A stretch of 64,000 bases of DNA, taken from Methylomarinum vadi (GTDB lineage Bacteria; Pseudomonadota; Gammaproteobacteria; Methylococcales; Methylomonadaceae). Positions within the stretch are counted from its first letter, which is position 1, and each line of letters opens with the position of its first letter. The stretch is taken from assembly GCF_000733935.1 (NCBI RefSeq), contig NZ_JPON01000001.1, positions 3,418,623-3,482,622 of the forward strand, read 5' to 3'. Positions 28,166-37,142 of this stretch are shown here, piece after piece. Under the pieces are notes generated by a model. It searched no databases. It had not been told where the DNA came from and saw only the letters and a program-made list of their open reading frames with translations. The position numbers and the translations under genes were made by a program.

Positions 28166-29656
28166 ATGAAATTCATCTTCAATTGGAAATGGGAATTACT
28201 CTCGCCGCTTGCCGGCGGATTGATGACGTTGTCCTTCGCTCCTTTCAATGTTTGGTTGTTAAGCCTGTTTTCGTTAGTTTTTGCCTTTTACAGTTGGCAA
28301 GGCGTTTCGCCCGGACGGGCGTTGTGGCGCGGATTCCTGTACGGCGTCGGCTTGTATGGCAGCGGGGTCCATTGGGTCTATGTCAGTATTCACGATTACG
28401 GTGGGGCGCATTATATCGGCGCCGGCTTGTTGACCGCCTTCTTTTGTCTGTTCTGGACGATATTTCCCGCGCTGACGGCTTATTTAACGGCCAAATTGGA
28501 AAATCGGCAAGGCGTTTGGGGCAAAGTTGTCCTGCTGCCGGCCATTTGGATATTGATCGATTATGTGCGTGGTTATTTGTTATTGAATGGTTTCCCCTGG
28601 CTACAGGTCGCCTATACGCAGTTGGATACGCCGTTAGCCGGCTATATTCCTTTGCTCGGCAGTTACGGTACCGGTTTTATTTTATTGCTTTCGGCAATAT
28701 TGCTTGCCGAAACTATCCGGCAACGGGCATTGTGGCTCCGCGCGTCGCTTATATTGCTCTTGCTGTGGAGCGGCGGGTTCGCTCTGAGTTTGATCGATTG
28801 GACCGAGTCGAGGGGCAAGGCCATCAAAGTCACGCTGATTCAAGGCAATGTCGCCCAGGATAAAAAGTGGTTGCCCGAATTCCGCATCAAAACCTTGATT
28901 AGTTATCAACGCTTGACCGAGGCGCATTGGGATTCCGATGTCGTGATTTGGCCGGAAACCGCGATTCCGGCTTTTCTGCATCAGGTTGAGGATTTTTATA
29001 TCGAACCTTTGGAGGCAAAAGCCAGGCGACACGACACCGACTTGATCGTCAGTTTGCCGGCCAAGGGCAAAAGCGCCAAGGAAAATTACAATATGGTTTT
29101 GACCCTAGGTAAGCAACGAGGCGAGTACAAGAAGAACCATTTACTGCCTTTCGGCGAGTATCTGCCGCTGCAGCCGCTGTCGGGTTTTGTTTTGGAACTG
29201 CTGGGGGTCAATCTGGGGAATTTCGTGCCCGGCGGCAACGATCAGCCTTTGATGGTTGCCGGCGGCTATCCGTTCGCGACTTCCATCTGTTACGAAGACG
29301 CCTTTTCGTCGGTATTCTTGCCCGCCTTGCCGGAAGCGGCATACCTAATCAATGTCACCAACGACGCTTGGTTCGGCGATTCGCTAGAGCCCCATCAACA
29401 TATGCAGATTGCCAGAATGCGCGCCTTGGAGACGGGGCGTTACCTGTTGCGCGCGACCAATACCGGCATCACGGCGTTTGTCGACGACAAGGGTAAAATC
29501 ATTAAACAAGCACCTCAATTCGAGCAAGCGACCTTGACCGACAATATTGTGCCGATGTCGGGAATGACGCCCTATGCTAGGATTGGCGATAAAGCTATTA
29601 TATTTATATTTTTAGTCTTGTCCGTTACGTCCTTACTAGTCGGTAAAACGAAATGA
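28166..29656 (+). CDS. lnt: Apolipoprotein N-acyltransferase
   Basis: Inner-membrane enzyme that adds the third acyl chain to lipoproteins; about 496 residues. Several membrane helices occupy the N-terminal half (from WELLSPLAGGLMTLSFAP). The periplasmic nitrilase domain has the catalytic triad: Glu in WPETAIPAF, Lys in the GKSAKENYNMVL/KKNHLLPFGEYLP region and Cys in TSICYEDAF. The ATG at 28166 gives a normal N-terminus; the ATG at 28088 is in frame and would add 26 residues. Neither has a strong ribosome site. The stop overlaps the next gene's ATG by 4 bp. Confidence 0.93.
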   Translation: MKFIFNWKWELLSPLAGGLMTLSFAPFNVWLLSLFSLVFAFYSWQGVSPGRALWRGFLYGVGLYGSGVHWVYVSIHDYGGAHYIGAGLLTAFFCLFWTIFPALTAYLTAKLENRQGVWGKVVLLPAIWILIDYVRGYLLLNGFPWLQVAYTQLDTPLAGYIPLLGSYGTGFILLLSAILLAETIRQRALWLRASLILLLLWSGGFALSLIDWTESRGKAIKVTLIQGNVAQDKKWLPEFRIKTLISYQRLTEAHWDSDVVIWPETAIPAFLHQVEDFYIEPLEAKARRHDTDLIVSLPAKGKSAKENYNMVLTLGKQRGEYKKNHLLPFGEYLPLQPLSGFVLELLGVNLGNFVPGGNDQPLMVAGGYPFATSICYEDAFSSVFLPALPEAAYLINVTNDAWFGDSLEPHQHMQIARMRALETGRYLLRATNTGITAFVDDKGKIIKQAPQFEQATLTDNIVPMSGMTPYARIGDKAIIFIFLVLSVTSLLVGKTK

Positions 29657-30924
29657 TCAACGATAATTTGGACTCCCCCGGGACTTCAATCCAGCTGACT
29701 AAAGTCGGCGTCAAAGACTTACAGATCGGGATGTATGTCTCAAAGCTGGATCGCCCCTGGTTGGAAACCAATTTTCTGTTTCAGGGGTTCGAATTGAAAA
29801 CCGCCGAGGATATCAAGGCGGTGCAGGAGCAATGCGAATTTGTCTATATCGATTCCGCCCGGAAAAATAAAGCCAAGGTCGGAACCGCGCGCGATACGCC
29901 TTATTCCAAAGGTTGGCTGGCGAATCGCGTTCCACCGCAAAACAGAAAAAGCTTTGAACAGGAAATTGACAACGCCGGTCACGTTTACCAGCAAACATCG
30001 TCGGTCGTCAGGGGGTTCATGGAAGACGTGCAGTTGGGGCGGGCGATCAATGTCGAACTGGCCAAAAAGGCGGTGGCCGATTGCGTCACCAGCATCCTGA
30101 ATCATCCGGATGCCTTGATGTGGATGACGCAGTTGAAAAGCCGGGACAAATATACCGCCCAGCACAGTATGAACGTTTGTATTTATGCCATCGCCCTGGG
30201 CCGGCAAATTAATCTGCCGGTCAACGAGTTGCACAATATCGGGCTGTGCGGCATGATGCATGACATGGGCAAGATGCGGGTGCCACTGGCTATCTTGAAC
30301 AAGCCGGATAGGTTGACGGCGGAGGAGTTGAAAGTCATGCAAAGCCATACCACGCTGGGCTGGAAGCTGCTGATGAGTAGCAGCGGCATGTATGGCGGCG
30401 CGATCGATGTCGCCTATACCCATCATGAAAAACTGGACGGCAGCGGGTATCCGCGAGGATTGAGTGCCGAACAAATCTCTCCGTATGCGCGAATGGTCGC
30501 GATCGCCGACATGTACGACGCCATTACCAGCGACCGGGTTTGTCAGAATGGACGGACGCACCTGGATGCGATCAGCATCATGACCAAGCAGGGCGACAGT
30601 CATTTGGATTCGGGGCTGACCATTAAATTCATTGAATGTCTGGGAATTTATCCGCCGGGCAGCATCGTGGAAATGGGCAACGGCGAAGTCGCGATCGTCG
30701 TCGAAGTCAATCCCAAGGCTAAAATCAAACCCAAGATCATTCTGTTATTGGACGAAGACAAAAAACCGCAACCCGAACGCCTAGTCGATCTGTCCCGGTT
30801 GGATTTGGATGCCTCAGGGCAGCCTTATACGATCAGGAGAATTGCCAGGGCAAGCGAATTTGATTTCGATATCGAAAAGTTTTACGGCGGCGGAGGTTTG
30901 CGCAGGGGCTTGCTTGCCGCTTAA
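29653..30924 (+). CDS. DUF3391 and HD-GYP domain protein (c-di-GMP phosphodiesterase)
   Basis: A 423-residue cytoplasmic protein. The N-terminal DUF3391 domain (about 15-140) includes KVGVKDLQIGMYVSKLDRPW and FVYIDSARKNKA. The HD-GYP domain has HD at 203-204 (GMMHDMGKMRVP) and THHEKLDGSGYPRGL near 256-270, with catalytic residues conserved. Such proteins degrade c-di-GMP. The gene overlaps lnt by 4 bp and so is probably cotranscribed, although no functional link to lipoprotein maturation is established. It is a second HD-GYP enzyme in the window, besides the regulator at 15-16 kb. Confidence 0.92.
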   Translation: MINDNLDSPGTSIQLTKVGVKDLQIGMYVSKLDRPWLETNFLFQGFELKTAEDIKAVQEQCEFVYIDSARKNKAKVGTARDTPYSKGWLANRVPPQNRKSFEQEIDNAGHVYQQTSSVVRGFMEDVQLGRAINVELAKKAVADCVTSILNHPDALMWMTQLKSRDKYTAQHSMNVCIYAIALGRQINLPVNELHNIGLCGMMHDMGKMRVPLAILNKPDRLTAEELKVMQSHTTLGWKLLMSSSGMYGGAIDVAYTHHEKLDGSGYPRGLSAEQISPYARMVAIADMYDAITSDRVCQNGRTHLDAISIMTKQGDSHLDSGLTIKFIECLGIYPPGSIVEMGNGEVAIVVEVNPKAKIKPKIILLLDEDKKPQPERLVDLSRLDLDASGQPYTIRRIARASEFDFDIEKFYGGGGLRRGLLAA

Positions 30925-30981
30925 TAGGCAGGCAAAGAACCGACGGCGCCGGACCATTCTATTTCATCAAAGTTAACAAAG

Positions 30982-31236
30982 ATGCAGCCGATACAGGAAA
31001 TTTTAAATCGAATTCGTTGGGATGAATCTTGGGGCGGGGATGAATTCAAAATTGGGTATTACGACCGCGTGGAAAAGCATTTGATCGTCGTCGCTTTCAA
31101 GGAAATCATATTCCCTAAAGGCGATCATTTCGCCTTCGAGGTGCTCGACCGGGAAGGGGGGGTGCATTCGGTGCCTTACCATCGGGTCAAGTCGATTTAT
31201 CGAAACGACCGTTTGATTTGGCATCGGGAGCATTGA
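30982..31236 (+). CDS. DUF504 / MJ1316-type small protein
   Basis: An 84-residue protein. The LNRIRWD start, the KIGYYDRVEKHLIVVAFKEI core and the end VPYHRVKSIYRNDRLIWHRE are typical of the DUF504 (MJ1316) family. In Pfam this is named an RNA cyclic-phosphate end recognition domain. It follows the HD-GYP gene by 57 bp and ends 16 bp before the end of the convergent ybaK gene. Its role in bacteria is not established. Confidence 0.85.
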   Translation: MQPIQEILNRIRWDESWGGDEFKIGYYDRVEKHLIVVAFKEIIFPKGDHFAFEVLDREGGVHSVPYHRVKSIYRNDRLIWHREH

Positions 31237-31251
31237 TGCCGCTTTATGTCC

Positions 31252-31719
31252 TTATTGACTGATGTTGGCAAAGCTCGCGTTGGTCAGTTGCTGCAGGTTT
31301 TGCGGACTCAATTCCAGGTCCAATCCTCTGCGACCGGCGCTGATATAAATGGTAGCGAAATCTTGCGCGGAAGCATCGATGATCGTTTTGAGTCGTTTCT
31401 TCTGGCCCAAAGGGCTGATGCCGCCCAAGACATAACCGGTGGACCGCTCTGCAACGGCGCTATCCGCCATTTCCGCTTTTTTGGCGCCGCAGGCTTTCGC
31501 CATCTGTTTCAGATTCAACAGAGCGGATACCGGCACGACGCCGACCGCCAGGTCCTTGTTTCCCAGGTTGATGATCAAGGTTTTGAAGATCCTTGTTTCG
31601 GGTACGCCTAGTTTGTCGGCGGCTTCGGCACCATAGGAGGATGCCGAAGTATCGTGGGCATATTCGTGAATTTTGTGATCGATCTTGGCTTTTTTGGCAG
31701 CAATGATGGCGGGTGTCAT
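31252..31719 (-). CDS. ybaK: Cys-tRNA(Pro)/Cys-tRNA(Cys) deacylase YbaK family
   Basis: A 155-residue YbaK/EbsC protein that trans-edits mischarged tRNA(Pro). The family features are GVPETRIFKTLII, the following LAVGVVPVSALLNLKQMAKA stretch (containing the functional Lys region) and TGYVLGGISPLGQKK. Length matches the E. coli protein. Monocistronic, on the minus strand between convergent DUF504 and a small secreted-protein gene. Confidence 0.92.
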   Translation of the reverse strand: MTPAIIAAKKAKIDHKIHEYAHDTSASSYGAEAADKLGVPETRIFKTLIINLGNKDLAVGVVPVSALLNLKQMAKACGAKKAEMADSAVAERSTGYVLGGISPLGQKKRLKTIIDASAQDFATIYISAGRRGLDLELSPQNLQQLTNASFANISQ

Positions 31720-31785
31720 TTCGTAAATCTGTATTGACTGAGGCTAACGTTCCAGCTCCGTATTATGGCGTGATAGTTCTTCTTG

Positions 31786-32178
31786 TTACATTTGGTCACA
31801 AATATGCCTGTTATGCAGCTCCTCGCTCGTAGGGAAAGTATCTTGCGGCATATTGGGAAGGAATTGCTTCATTTGCTCGCCGCATTTTTTCATGGCTTGC
31901 ACGGCAGGGTCATTGGCCATTTCCAACGCATATTTCATTGCGGTGGCTTGGGCCTGGTCGCGCATTCCTTGTGAACAGAGATGTTTGACGTCGGCCTGCA
32001 TGGCCCGACCGCGTTGCTGCAAAGCCTGCAATTCGTTTTGATCGATGTTTTGCAGACAGTTTCGCATGCCTTGCATTTGTTGCATCATTTGCTGCATTGC
32101 CGCTTGATCCATATTTGGCGGCATTTGCGCGGCGACGGTCATGGGTGCAAGGAATAAAAAGAGTATTGGTTTTTTCAT
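31786..32178 (-). CDS. Small secreted Met/Gln-rich protein
   Basis: A 130-residue protein with a signal peptide (MKKPILFLFLAPMTVAAQ). The mature start is rich in Met and Gln (PNMDQAAMQQMMQQMQGM), followed by helical segments with Cys residues at NCLQN, HLCSQ, KKCGEQ and HICDQM. The ATG at 32178 is chosen over an upstream frame extension because it begins the leader. I know of similar uncharacterised periplasmic proteins in gammaproteobacteria but cannot assign a function; the Met/Cys content might suggest metal or redox chemistry, which is speculation. Confidence 0.7.
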   Translation of the reverse strand: MKKPILFLFLAPMTVAAQMPPNMDQAAMQQMMQQMQGMRNCLQNIDQNELQALQQRGRAMQADVKHLCSQGMRDQAQATAMKYALEMANDPAVQAMKKCGEQMKQFLPNMPQDTFPTSEELHNRHICDQM

Positions 32179-32455
32179 GAGGAAAATTCTGATGAAAGTT
32201 AATGATAGCAGGGGGAAGCATAGCCAATCTTTCAACTTTCTGCCGAAGTTTGGCCAGCCGATAAGAAGTGAAGAAACGATAAAAGGAAAATAAGCAGCGC
32301 GATTTCACCTAACCAGAAGCTATAAGCGGATTTATTGCGGATAGATGAAGTCACGCTGTAACCATCTGGTTTGATTACCGGACGGAAGTATCCTGACTTA
32401 ATTATGGAAATAATCCATTAGCCGGATAGATGTAGGAACTTTGAATGCCGGAATA

Positions 32456-32656
32456 TTATTTTAATGACAAGGTTTCGGTTCTGCCGCTCACTTCGAAACC
32501 TAATTTCCCCTCTTTAGCCAGCCAGCCGATGGCTCGCTGGACATCGGTTTTGTTCAGACCGGTTTCCTTGGCTACCTTGGAAACGCTGGCATCACCGTTT
32601 TCATTCAGGTAATTCCAGATCTTGCCGGCAGCATCACCAATGACTTCATTAGACAT
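32456..32656 (-). CDS. Small winged-helix protein (DUF2582 type)
   Basis: A 66-residue protein consisting of one winged helix-turn-helix: AAGKIWNYLNENGDASVSKV, AKETGLNKTDVQRAIGWLAK, EGKLGF and a beta wing. It matches the DUF2582 family of small predicted regulators. GAGGAAATACTAATG gives a clear ribosome site for the start at 32656; an upstream frame extension to 32695 is therefore rejected. It lies 41 bp downstream of minE in the same direction and could be read with the min genes. Target unknown. Confidence 0.85.
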   Translation of the reverse strand: MSNEVIGDAAGKIWNYLNENGDASVSKVAKETGLNKTDVQRAIGWLAKEGKLGFEVSGRTETLSLK

Positions 32657-32697
32657 AGTATTTCCTCTTCTGTGAAGGTTTAGTAAAAAAATCAATT

Positions 32698-32958
32698 TTA
32701 TTTGTTTTGCTCGTCGGGCAGGACAATATTCAGTTCTAGAGTCTCTTGATCTTCATCCTGTTCGAAGTTTACCGAAATCGCATCCTCGTCGACGCTAACA
32801 TATTTCTGTACGACGGCCAGTATTTCCTGTTGCAATTTTGGCAAATAGGAGGGGCGGTTACGGGCGGCCCGTTCATGGGCCACCAAAATCTGCAAACGCT
32901 CCTTAGCGACAGAAGCTGATCTGGGTTTCGTGGATCTGAAATAATCTAAAAGACTCAT
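32698..32958 (-). CDS. minE: Cell division topological specificity factor MinE
   Basis: An 86-residue MinE. MSLLDYFR at the N-terminus is the membrane-targeting segment, SVAKERLQILVAHERA the MinD-contacting region, and the C-terminal half is the dimerisation domain. MinE stimulates MinD ATPase and drives pole-to-pole oscillation that keeps MinC away from midcell. Its ATG shares one base with the minD stop codon. Confidence 0.96.
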   Translation of the reverse strand: MSLLDYFRSTKPRSASVAKERLQILVAHERAARNRPSYLPKLQQEILAVVQKYVSVDEDAISVNFEQDEDQETLELNIVLPDEQNK

Positions 32959-33770
32959 TACTTACTCCCGAACAACTTACCGAATAGCCCTTTCTTCTCT
33001 TCATTAATAAAGCGATGAGGCAATTCTTCGCCCAGGTAGCGGGCCACGATGTCGGCATAAGCTTGGCCGGCGTCGCTTTGTTTGTCCAAAATTACCGGGA
33101 CGCCAGAGTTCGAGGCGTTTAATACCGATTTAGATTCCGGAATGACGCCTAATAAATGCAATGACAAAATATCCTGGACATCGTCAACGCTCAGCATTTC
33201 CCCCAGTTTAACCCGGTCGGGAGAATAACGCGACAATAACAAATATTCCTTGATCGGTTCTTCGCCATTTTCGGCCCGACGCGATTTGCTGGATAAAATG
33301 CCCAACATTCTATCTGAGTCCCGGACCGAGGAAACCTCCGGATTAGTCACAACAAAGGCATCGTCGGCAAAATACATGGCCAGCGTTGCGCCTCGCTCGA
33401 TTCCTGCCGGAGAGTCGCAGACGATATATTCGAAATCCTTGGAAAGATCATTCAGGACTTTGTCGACACCTTCTTTGGTCAAAGCTTCCTTGTCGCGAGT
33501 TTGCGATGCGGGCAAAATAAAAAGCTTGTCGCAGCGTTTATCCTTAATCAAGGCCTGGTTCAAGGAGGCCTCGCCATTAATGACATTGATAAAATCGTAA
33601 ACCACGCGGCGTTCGCAACCCATGACTAAATCGAGGTTGCGTAAACCCACATCGAAGTCGATAACGGCTGTTTTATGACCTTTCTTTGCCAGTCCCATGG
33701 CAATCGCGGCACTAGTCGTCGTTTTGCCAACGCCGCCTTTACCTGATGTTACGACAATAATTCTGGCCAA
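32958..33770 (-). CDS. minD: Septum site-determining ATPase MinD
   Basis: A 270-residue deviant Walker ATPase, the same length as E. coli MinD. GKGGVGKTT at residues 10-18 is the deviant P-loop with the signature Lys, and KGLFGKLFGSK at the C-terminus is the amphipathic membrane-binding helix. The start is a TTG at 33770, since GGAGG lies about 9 bases upstream and the product begins ARIIVVTSGKGG as expected; reading from the TTG at 33788 would swallow the ribosome site. Confidence 0.96.
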   Translation of the reverse strand: MARIIVVTSGKGGVGKTTTSAAIAMGLAKKGHKTAVIDFDVGLRNLDLVMGCERRVVYDFINVINGEASLNQALIKDKRCDKLFILPASQTRDKEALTKEGVDKVLNDLSKDFEYIVCDSPAGIERGATLAMYFADDAFVVTNPEVSSVRDSDRMLGILSSKSRRAENGEEPIKEYLLLSRYSPDRVKLGEMLSVDDVQDILSLHLLGVIPESKSVLNASNSGVPVILDKQSDAGQAYADIVARYLGEELPHRFINEEKKGLFGKLFGSK

Positions 33771-33793
33771 AGTATGTTCCTCCAACAAAAGGG

Positions 33794-34540
33794 TTAAATA
33801 GGTGTAATGATCAAAGCTTGGTCCTGCAGGCGGATCTGCACGGGTTTGTGGCGAACCGTTTCGTCCAATTCGTCACTGATTTTATAGTTACCTGCGATCG
33901 AGATCAGTTCGGCCTGCAGATCGAAACAGAAAATCCGGCTATCGGGGTTCCCCTGAACGCCGGCCAGTGCCCTTCCCCGGAGCGGGCCGTAGACATGGAT
34001 ATTGCCCTCGGCCATGATTTCGGCGCCCGCGCTCACTGTCGCGGTAACGATTAAATCTCCCTTGGCATAAACCCGCTGACCCGAACGAACCGGATGGGTG
34101 ATCAATTTATTTTCCAGGCTGGGGGATTCAGCTTGAGTTGTGGCTTCGACCACCTTGGGATTGATCGTGGTCGCCGGTTGTTGGCGATTCGGGGCAGCTG
34201 GTTGGGCCGTGTGGACGGAATGAACCGGTAAGTTCAAGCCGATGGCGGAACGGTTTTGCTCTTCCGTTCCACCGCGGATGCCGATGGGGAGAAAATTATT
34301 CGCTCTCAGGATGTTGACGATGGCATCTATGTCCAGAGGCAATTCGTGTTTGTTTAATTCCCGCAGGTCGAGTAATACTGGAGAATGTTTGAAAAACTCC
34401 GGCGCTTGCGCAATTTTTTCCTGTAATTGCTGTTCAATTTGCACAAGGTCATTATTGATTAGGATCAATGCAGGCACATTCAAAGAAGTGCTTTTGAACT
34501 CTAAAGCAGCTTTGTGCGGGGCGGTTGTGTCGGTCGACAT
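33794..34540 (-). CDS. minC: Septum site-determining protein MinC
   Basis: A 248-residue FtsZ assembly inhibitor. The N-terminal FtsZ-acting domain (about 10-110) includes PVLLDLRELNKHELPLD. A Pro/Gln/Ala-rich linker (about 112-145) follows, then the C-terminal beta-helix domain with VRSGQRVYAKGDLIVTATVS, GAEIMAEGNIHVYGPLRGRA and the RIFCFDLQAELISIAG stretch. Order minC-minD-minE is the usual one; 23 bp separate it from minD. Confidence 0.95.
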   Translation of the reverse strand: MSTDTTAPHKAALEFKSTSLNVPALILINNDLVQIEQQLQEKIAQAPEFFKHSPVLLDLRELNKHELPLDIDAIVNILRANNFLPIGIRGGTEEQNRSAIGLNLPVHSVHTAQPAAPNRQQPATTINPKVVEATTQAESPSLENKLITHPVRSGQRVYAKGDLIVTATVSAGAEIMAEGNIHVYGPLRGRALAGVQGNPDSRIFCFDLQAELISIAGNYKISDELDETVRHKPVQIRLQDQALIITPI

Positions 34541-34599
34541 CGGGGGTATGTAAATAAATTATCTAATGCACTGAATGTTAACATCTTTAAATGGAAAAA

Positions 34600-35541
34600 T
34601 CATTTTTCCATTTGCAATAATTTTGTTTTTATCTGTTCTTCTTGGGGCAAGCGGATTTCCAGGCTTTGCGCCACATTTTTATTCGTGCTGACCGAGAAAT
34701 ATTTAGGGGGATACAGTTTTTGTTTTAGCGTGCTGCCGCTCGTCAATATTTGTTCTGCTAATTCCCGTATATGGCGGGCGATTTGCTTGGGGGAAGAAAA
34801 TACCGCGGAGATGGCGCCGGCGTTGACATAGGCCTTGGAAAAACCGATGAAGGGGATGTTATAGCGATAGCTGGTCAACAACAGATAGGGAACGGTTTCG
34901 CGGTTATGAATCATAGGGTCCGGTAAAGCTAAAATTACGTCGGATTGTTTGCAGAGTTCGTCGAATTGATGATTGAGTTCGTTGGGGGAATTGATGCGGC
35001 GGGTGATGAGTTGCAAGTGTCTTTTTACTGTTTCTTGTTGTAACTTGGTCGTCTTGTTAGCGGAAAAGTTAGCCGTTAAAACGCCTACTTTCTCTATACT
35101 GGGTAATATCGTAGTTAATAAATTGAGTTGCCTGGCAATCGGTTGGTCGAGGACAATACTGTAATGCTGTGTTGAATTTGGGCATTCGCTGGAAAAACAT
35201 AAACGCCGGTCCGCGATGCTGAACCTCGACAACAAGGTATTTAATGTCGTCACATTGGATTGATTGATAAGCAAAGCGGCCTCGAACCCCAGTGTGATGG
35301 CCAAAGAATAAGCTTTTTGGTTAAGAGTGTTAACGATTATTTCATCGCTATAGGAATAATCGACGCTGACTTCCGGGCGGAATTTGTGGTTCCGTAATTC
35401 CTTAACCACTTGGTCATGGATTCTGGAACTGGCGTCGGCAACGATCAGGATCGATTGGTTGGCCGATAAAGCCATCGAGGAAAAAACAAGGGACGCAACA
35501 ATGCCCGTAACGCAACCCGCTAACCTATGGGCAAAATGCAT
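34600..35541 (-). CDS. ABC transporter substrate-binding-like periplasmic protein
   Basis: About 313 residues, with a signal peptide (AGCVTGIVASLVFSSMALSA). The body resembles the ABC_sub_bind (YtrE/TrpX-like) family, with QPIARQLNLLTTILPSIEKV, GVLTANFS, and the final VSTNKNVAQSLEIRLP, a conserved closing block of this family. No permease or ATPase gene is next to it, so it may act as a sensor or stand-alone binder. An in-frame ATG at 35586 would add 15 residues; 35541 gives the more regular leader. Confidence 0.75.
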   Translation of the reverse strand: MHFAHRLAGCVTGIVASLVFSSMALSANQSILIVADASSRIHDQVVKELRNHKFRPEVSVDYSYSDEIIVNTLNQKAYSLAITLGFEAALLINQSNVTTLNTLLSRFSIADRRLCFSSECPNSTQHYSIVLDQPIARQLNLLTTILPSIEKVGVLTANFSANKTTKLQQETVKRHLQLITRRINSPNELNHQFDELCKQSDVILALPDPMIHNRETVPYLLLTSYRYNIPFIGFSKAYVNAGAISAVFSSPKQIARHIRELAEQILTSGSTLKQKLYPPKYFSVSTNKNVAQSLEIRLPQEEQIKTKLLQMEK

Positions 35542-35797
35542 TACTTTAGTTAAGGTTCTGTGGGGGCAGAACGCTAAAAAACTCATGTGGGATTGTCGGT
35601 CTCGGTGAAGTTGGCTGGCTATTGAGTGTTAATATGCTTGTTGAAGCAGATTGAGGTTGAGTGTTCTAGTTAATTGTTCTGTGCGTTAAGTTTAACGTGA
35701 AACGACGATAACACCTAATCTTAGTGGGGGTGTTGCCCGGCCGGTGAGGCAAATTATCGCCAAAACCGACCAGGAGAGAAGGCAAAACATGCTAATC

Positions 35798-36556
35798 TCA
35801 AGGTAGCATAAAGCCGCGAATCGCAAAATAAATAAAGGCGGACAGCAGTCCCGATAAAGGCACGGTAATGACCCAGGCGGCAGCGATTTTGTATAAATGC
35901 GAGCGCTTAACCAGTTGTTGGCGATAGGCTTTTTTCAGGCTTTTACGCTCCTTGCGACTTAATTGGCTGGCCTCTTTTTTTGCCTTGAGTTCTTTGAGGA
36001 TTTCGGCCTTTTTTTCGATCGTCGCCGCTTCGAATTCCTGCAATATGGCTTCGACTTTTTCCGGGTCGACGTGCTGATGATGTTCCCTAATCTCGGCGAT
36101 TCTTTTGGCGTTGCTATGTTTCAGGTATTCCCGTAAAAAACCAACGCCGAAGATCGCGCCGACCGCGGTATGGGTCGAGCTGACCGGCAGTCCCAGTTGG
36201 CTGGCCAAAATCACGGTGATGGCCGCGGCCATGGCGACACAGAATGCACGCGTCTTATCCAGATCGGTGATTTCGCTACCTACGGTGCGAATCAGTTTTG
36301 GGCCGTACAAAGCCAATCCGATAGCGATACCAAAGGCGCCCACTAGCATGATCCATAAAGGAATGGCCGCTTTTTTGGCGATGCCGCCGCTGAAGATTGC
36401 ATCATTAATGGCCGCTAACGGCCCGACCGCATTGGCCACGTCGTTGGCGCCATGAGCAAAGCTCAATAGGGCCGCGGAACATATCAACGGAATCGCGAAC
36501 AGGGTGTTGACGCTTTCCTTGTTGTTTTCCAGTTTTATTGACGCCTTTTTAATTAT
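35798..36556 (-). pseudogene. pit: 3' part of Pit-type inorganic phosphate transporter gene
   Basis: This codes the C-terminal half of a Pit/PHO4 transporter. It runs from IIKKASIKLENNKESVNTLF through the second signature ALLSFAHGANDVANAVGPLA and LGLPVSSTHTAVGAI, a charged cytoplasmic loop (about 100 residues) and a last membrane helix. Joined to base 37143 the frame is continuous, for a protein of about 521 residues. A TTG at 36487 opens a 229-residue frame, but expression of this half alone is unlikely to give a transporter. Confidence 0.88.
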
Positions 36557-37142
36557 CCATCATAAGGTTTAAACCACCGGCTTTAGCCGGTCAGCTTTAG
36601 CTGCGATAATTTGCCCAAGGAGGTGGCGATGGACTATAGATACGGCAGCCATACGGTTTACCAAATTGAGTATCATTTTGTTTGGGTTACGAAGTATCGT
36701 TATAAAGTGCTGAAGGATGAAATAGCCGAACGAGTGAGAGACTTGGTGCGGCAGACATGCGAAGCCTTTGAGATACGGATTATCAAAGGTGTCGTGAGCA
36801 AAGATCATGTGCACATTTTGGTGAGTGCGCCGCCGACTATGGCCCCAAGCGAAATCATGAGGCGAATCAAGGGACGAACTTCGAGCTATCTGTTCGAAGA
36901 GTTCCCGCACTTGAAAAAGCGATATTGGGGTCGACATTTTTGAGCCCGCGGTTATTTTTGCGCCACAGTGGGGCAAATGACTGATGAGATGATAAAGCAA
37001 TATTTGGAGCATCACTTTGAACCTAATCCAAACGATAATTTCAAGATGGAGCCCGACTAAGACGCGTCGTTTAGTCGACGCGTATCCGGACTTTCAGTCC
37101 GTTATTGGAACCCACCCGCTTGAGCGGGTGGTTGTTTAGTAT
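36557..37142 (+). mobile_element. IS200/IS605-family insertion (tnpA only)
   Basis: Single-gene element inside the pit gene. The left end has hairpins CCGGCTTTAGCCGG (36577-36590) and CAGCTTTAGCTG (36592-36603). The right end has a CGGACTTTCAGTCCG hairpin (37087-37101) and a larger one at 37109-37133 around CCACCCGCTTGAGCGGGTGG. Such subterminal hairpins without terminal inverted repeats are typical of this family. TAT occurs at both junctions, so the exact ends may shift by 3 bp (36554-37139); the target could be TTAT. Confidence 0.85.
36629..37060 (+). pseudogene. tnpA: IS200-type TnpA transposase with premature stop
   Basis: A Y1 HUH transposase frame of 143 codons. The ATG at 36629 follows AAGGAGGTGGCG. 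HVHILVSAPP contains the HUH metal site. A TGA at 36941-36943 replaces the Trp expected in HFWARGYFCATVG; after it the frame continues to the TAA at 37058 and includes DEMIKQYLEHH, where the catalytic Tyr lies. The truncated product would lack that Tyr, so this copy is probably dead unless TGA is read through. Confidence 0.85.
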
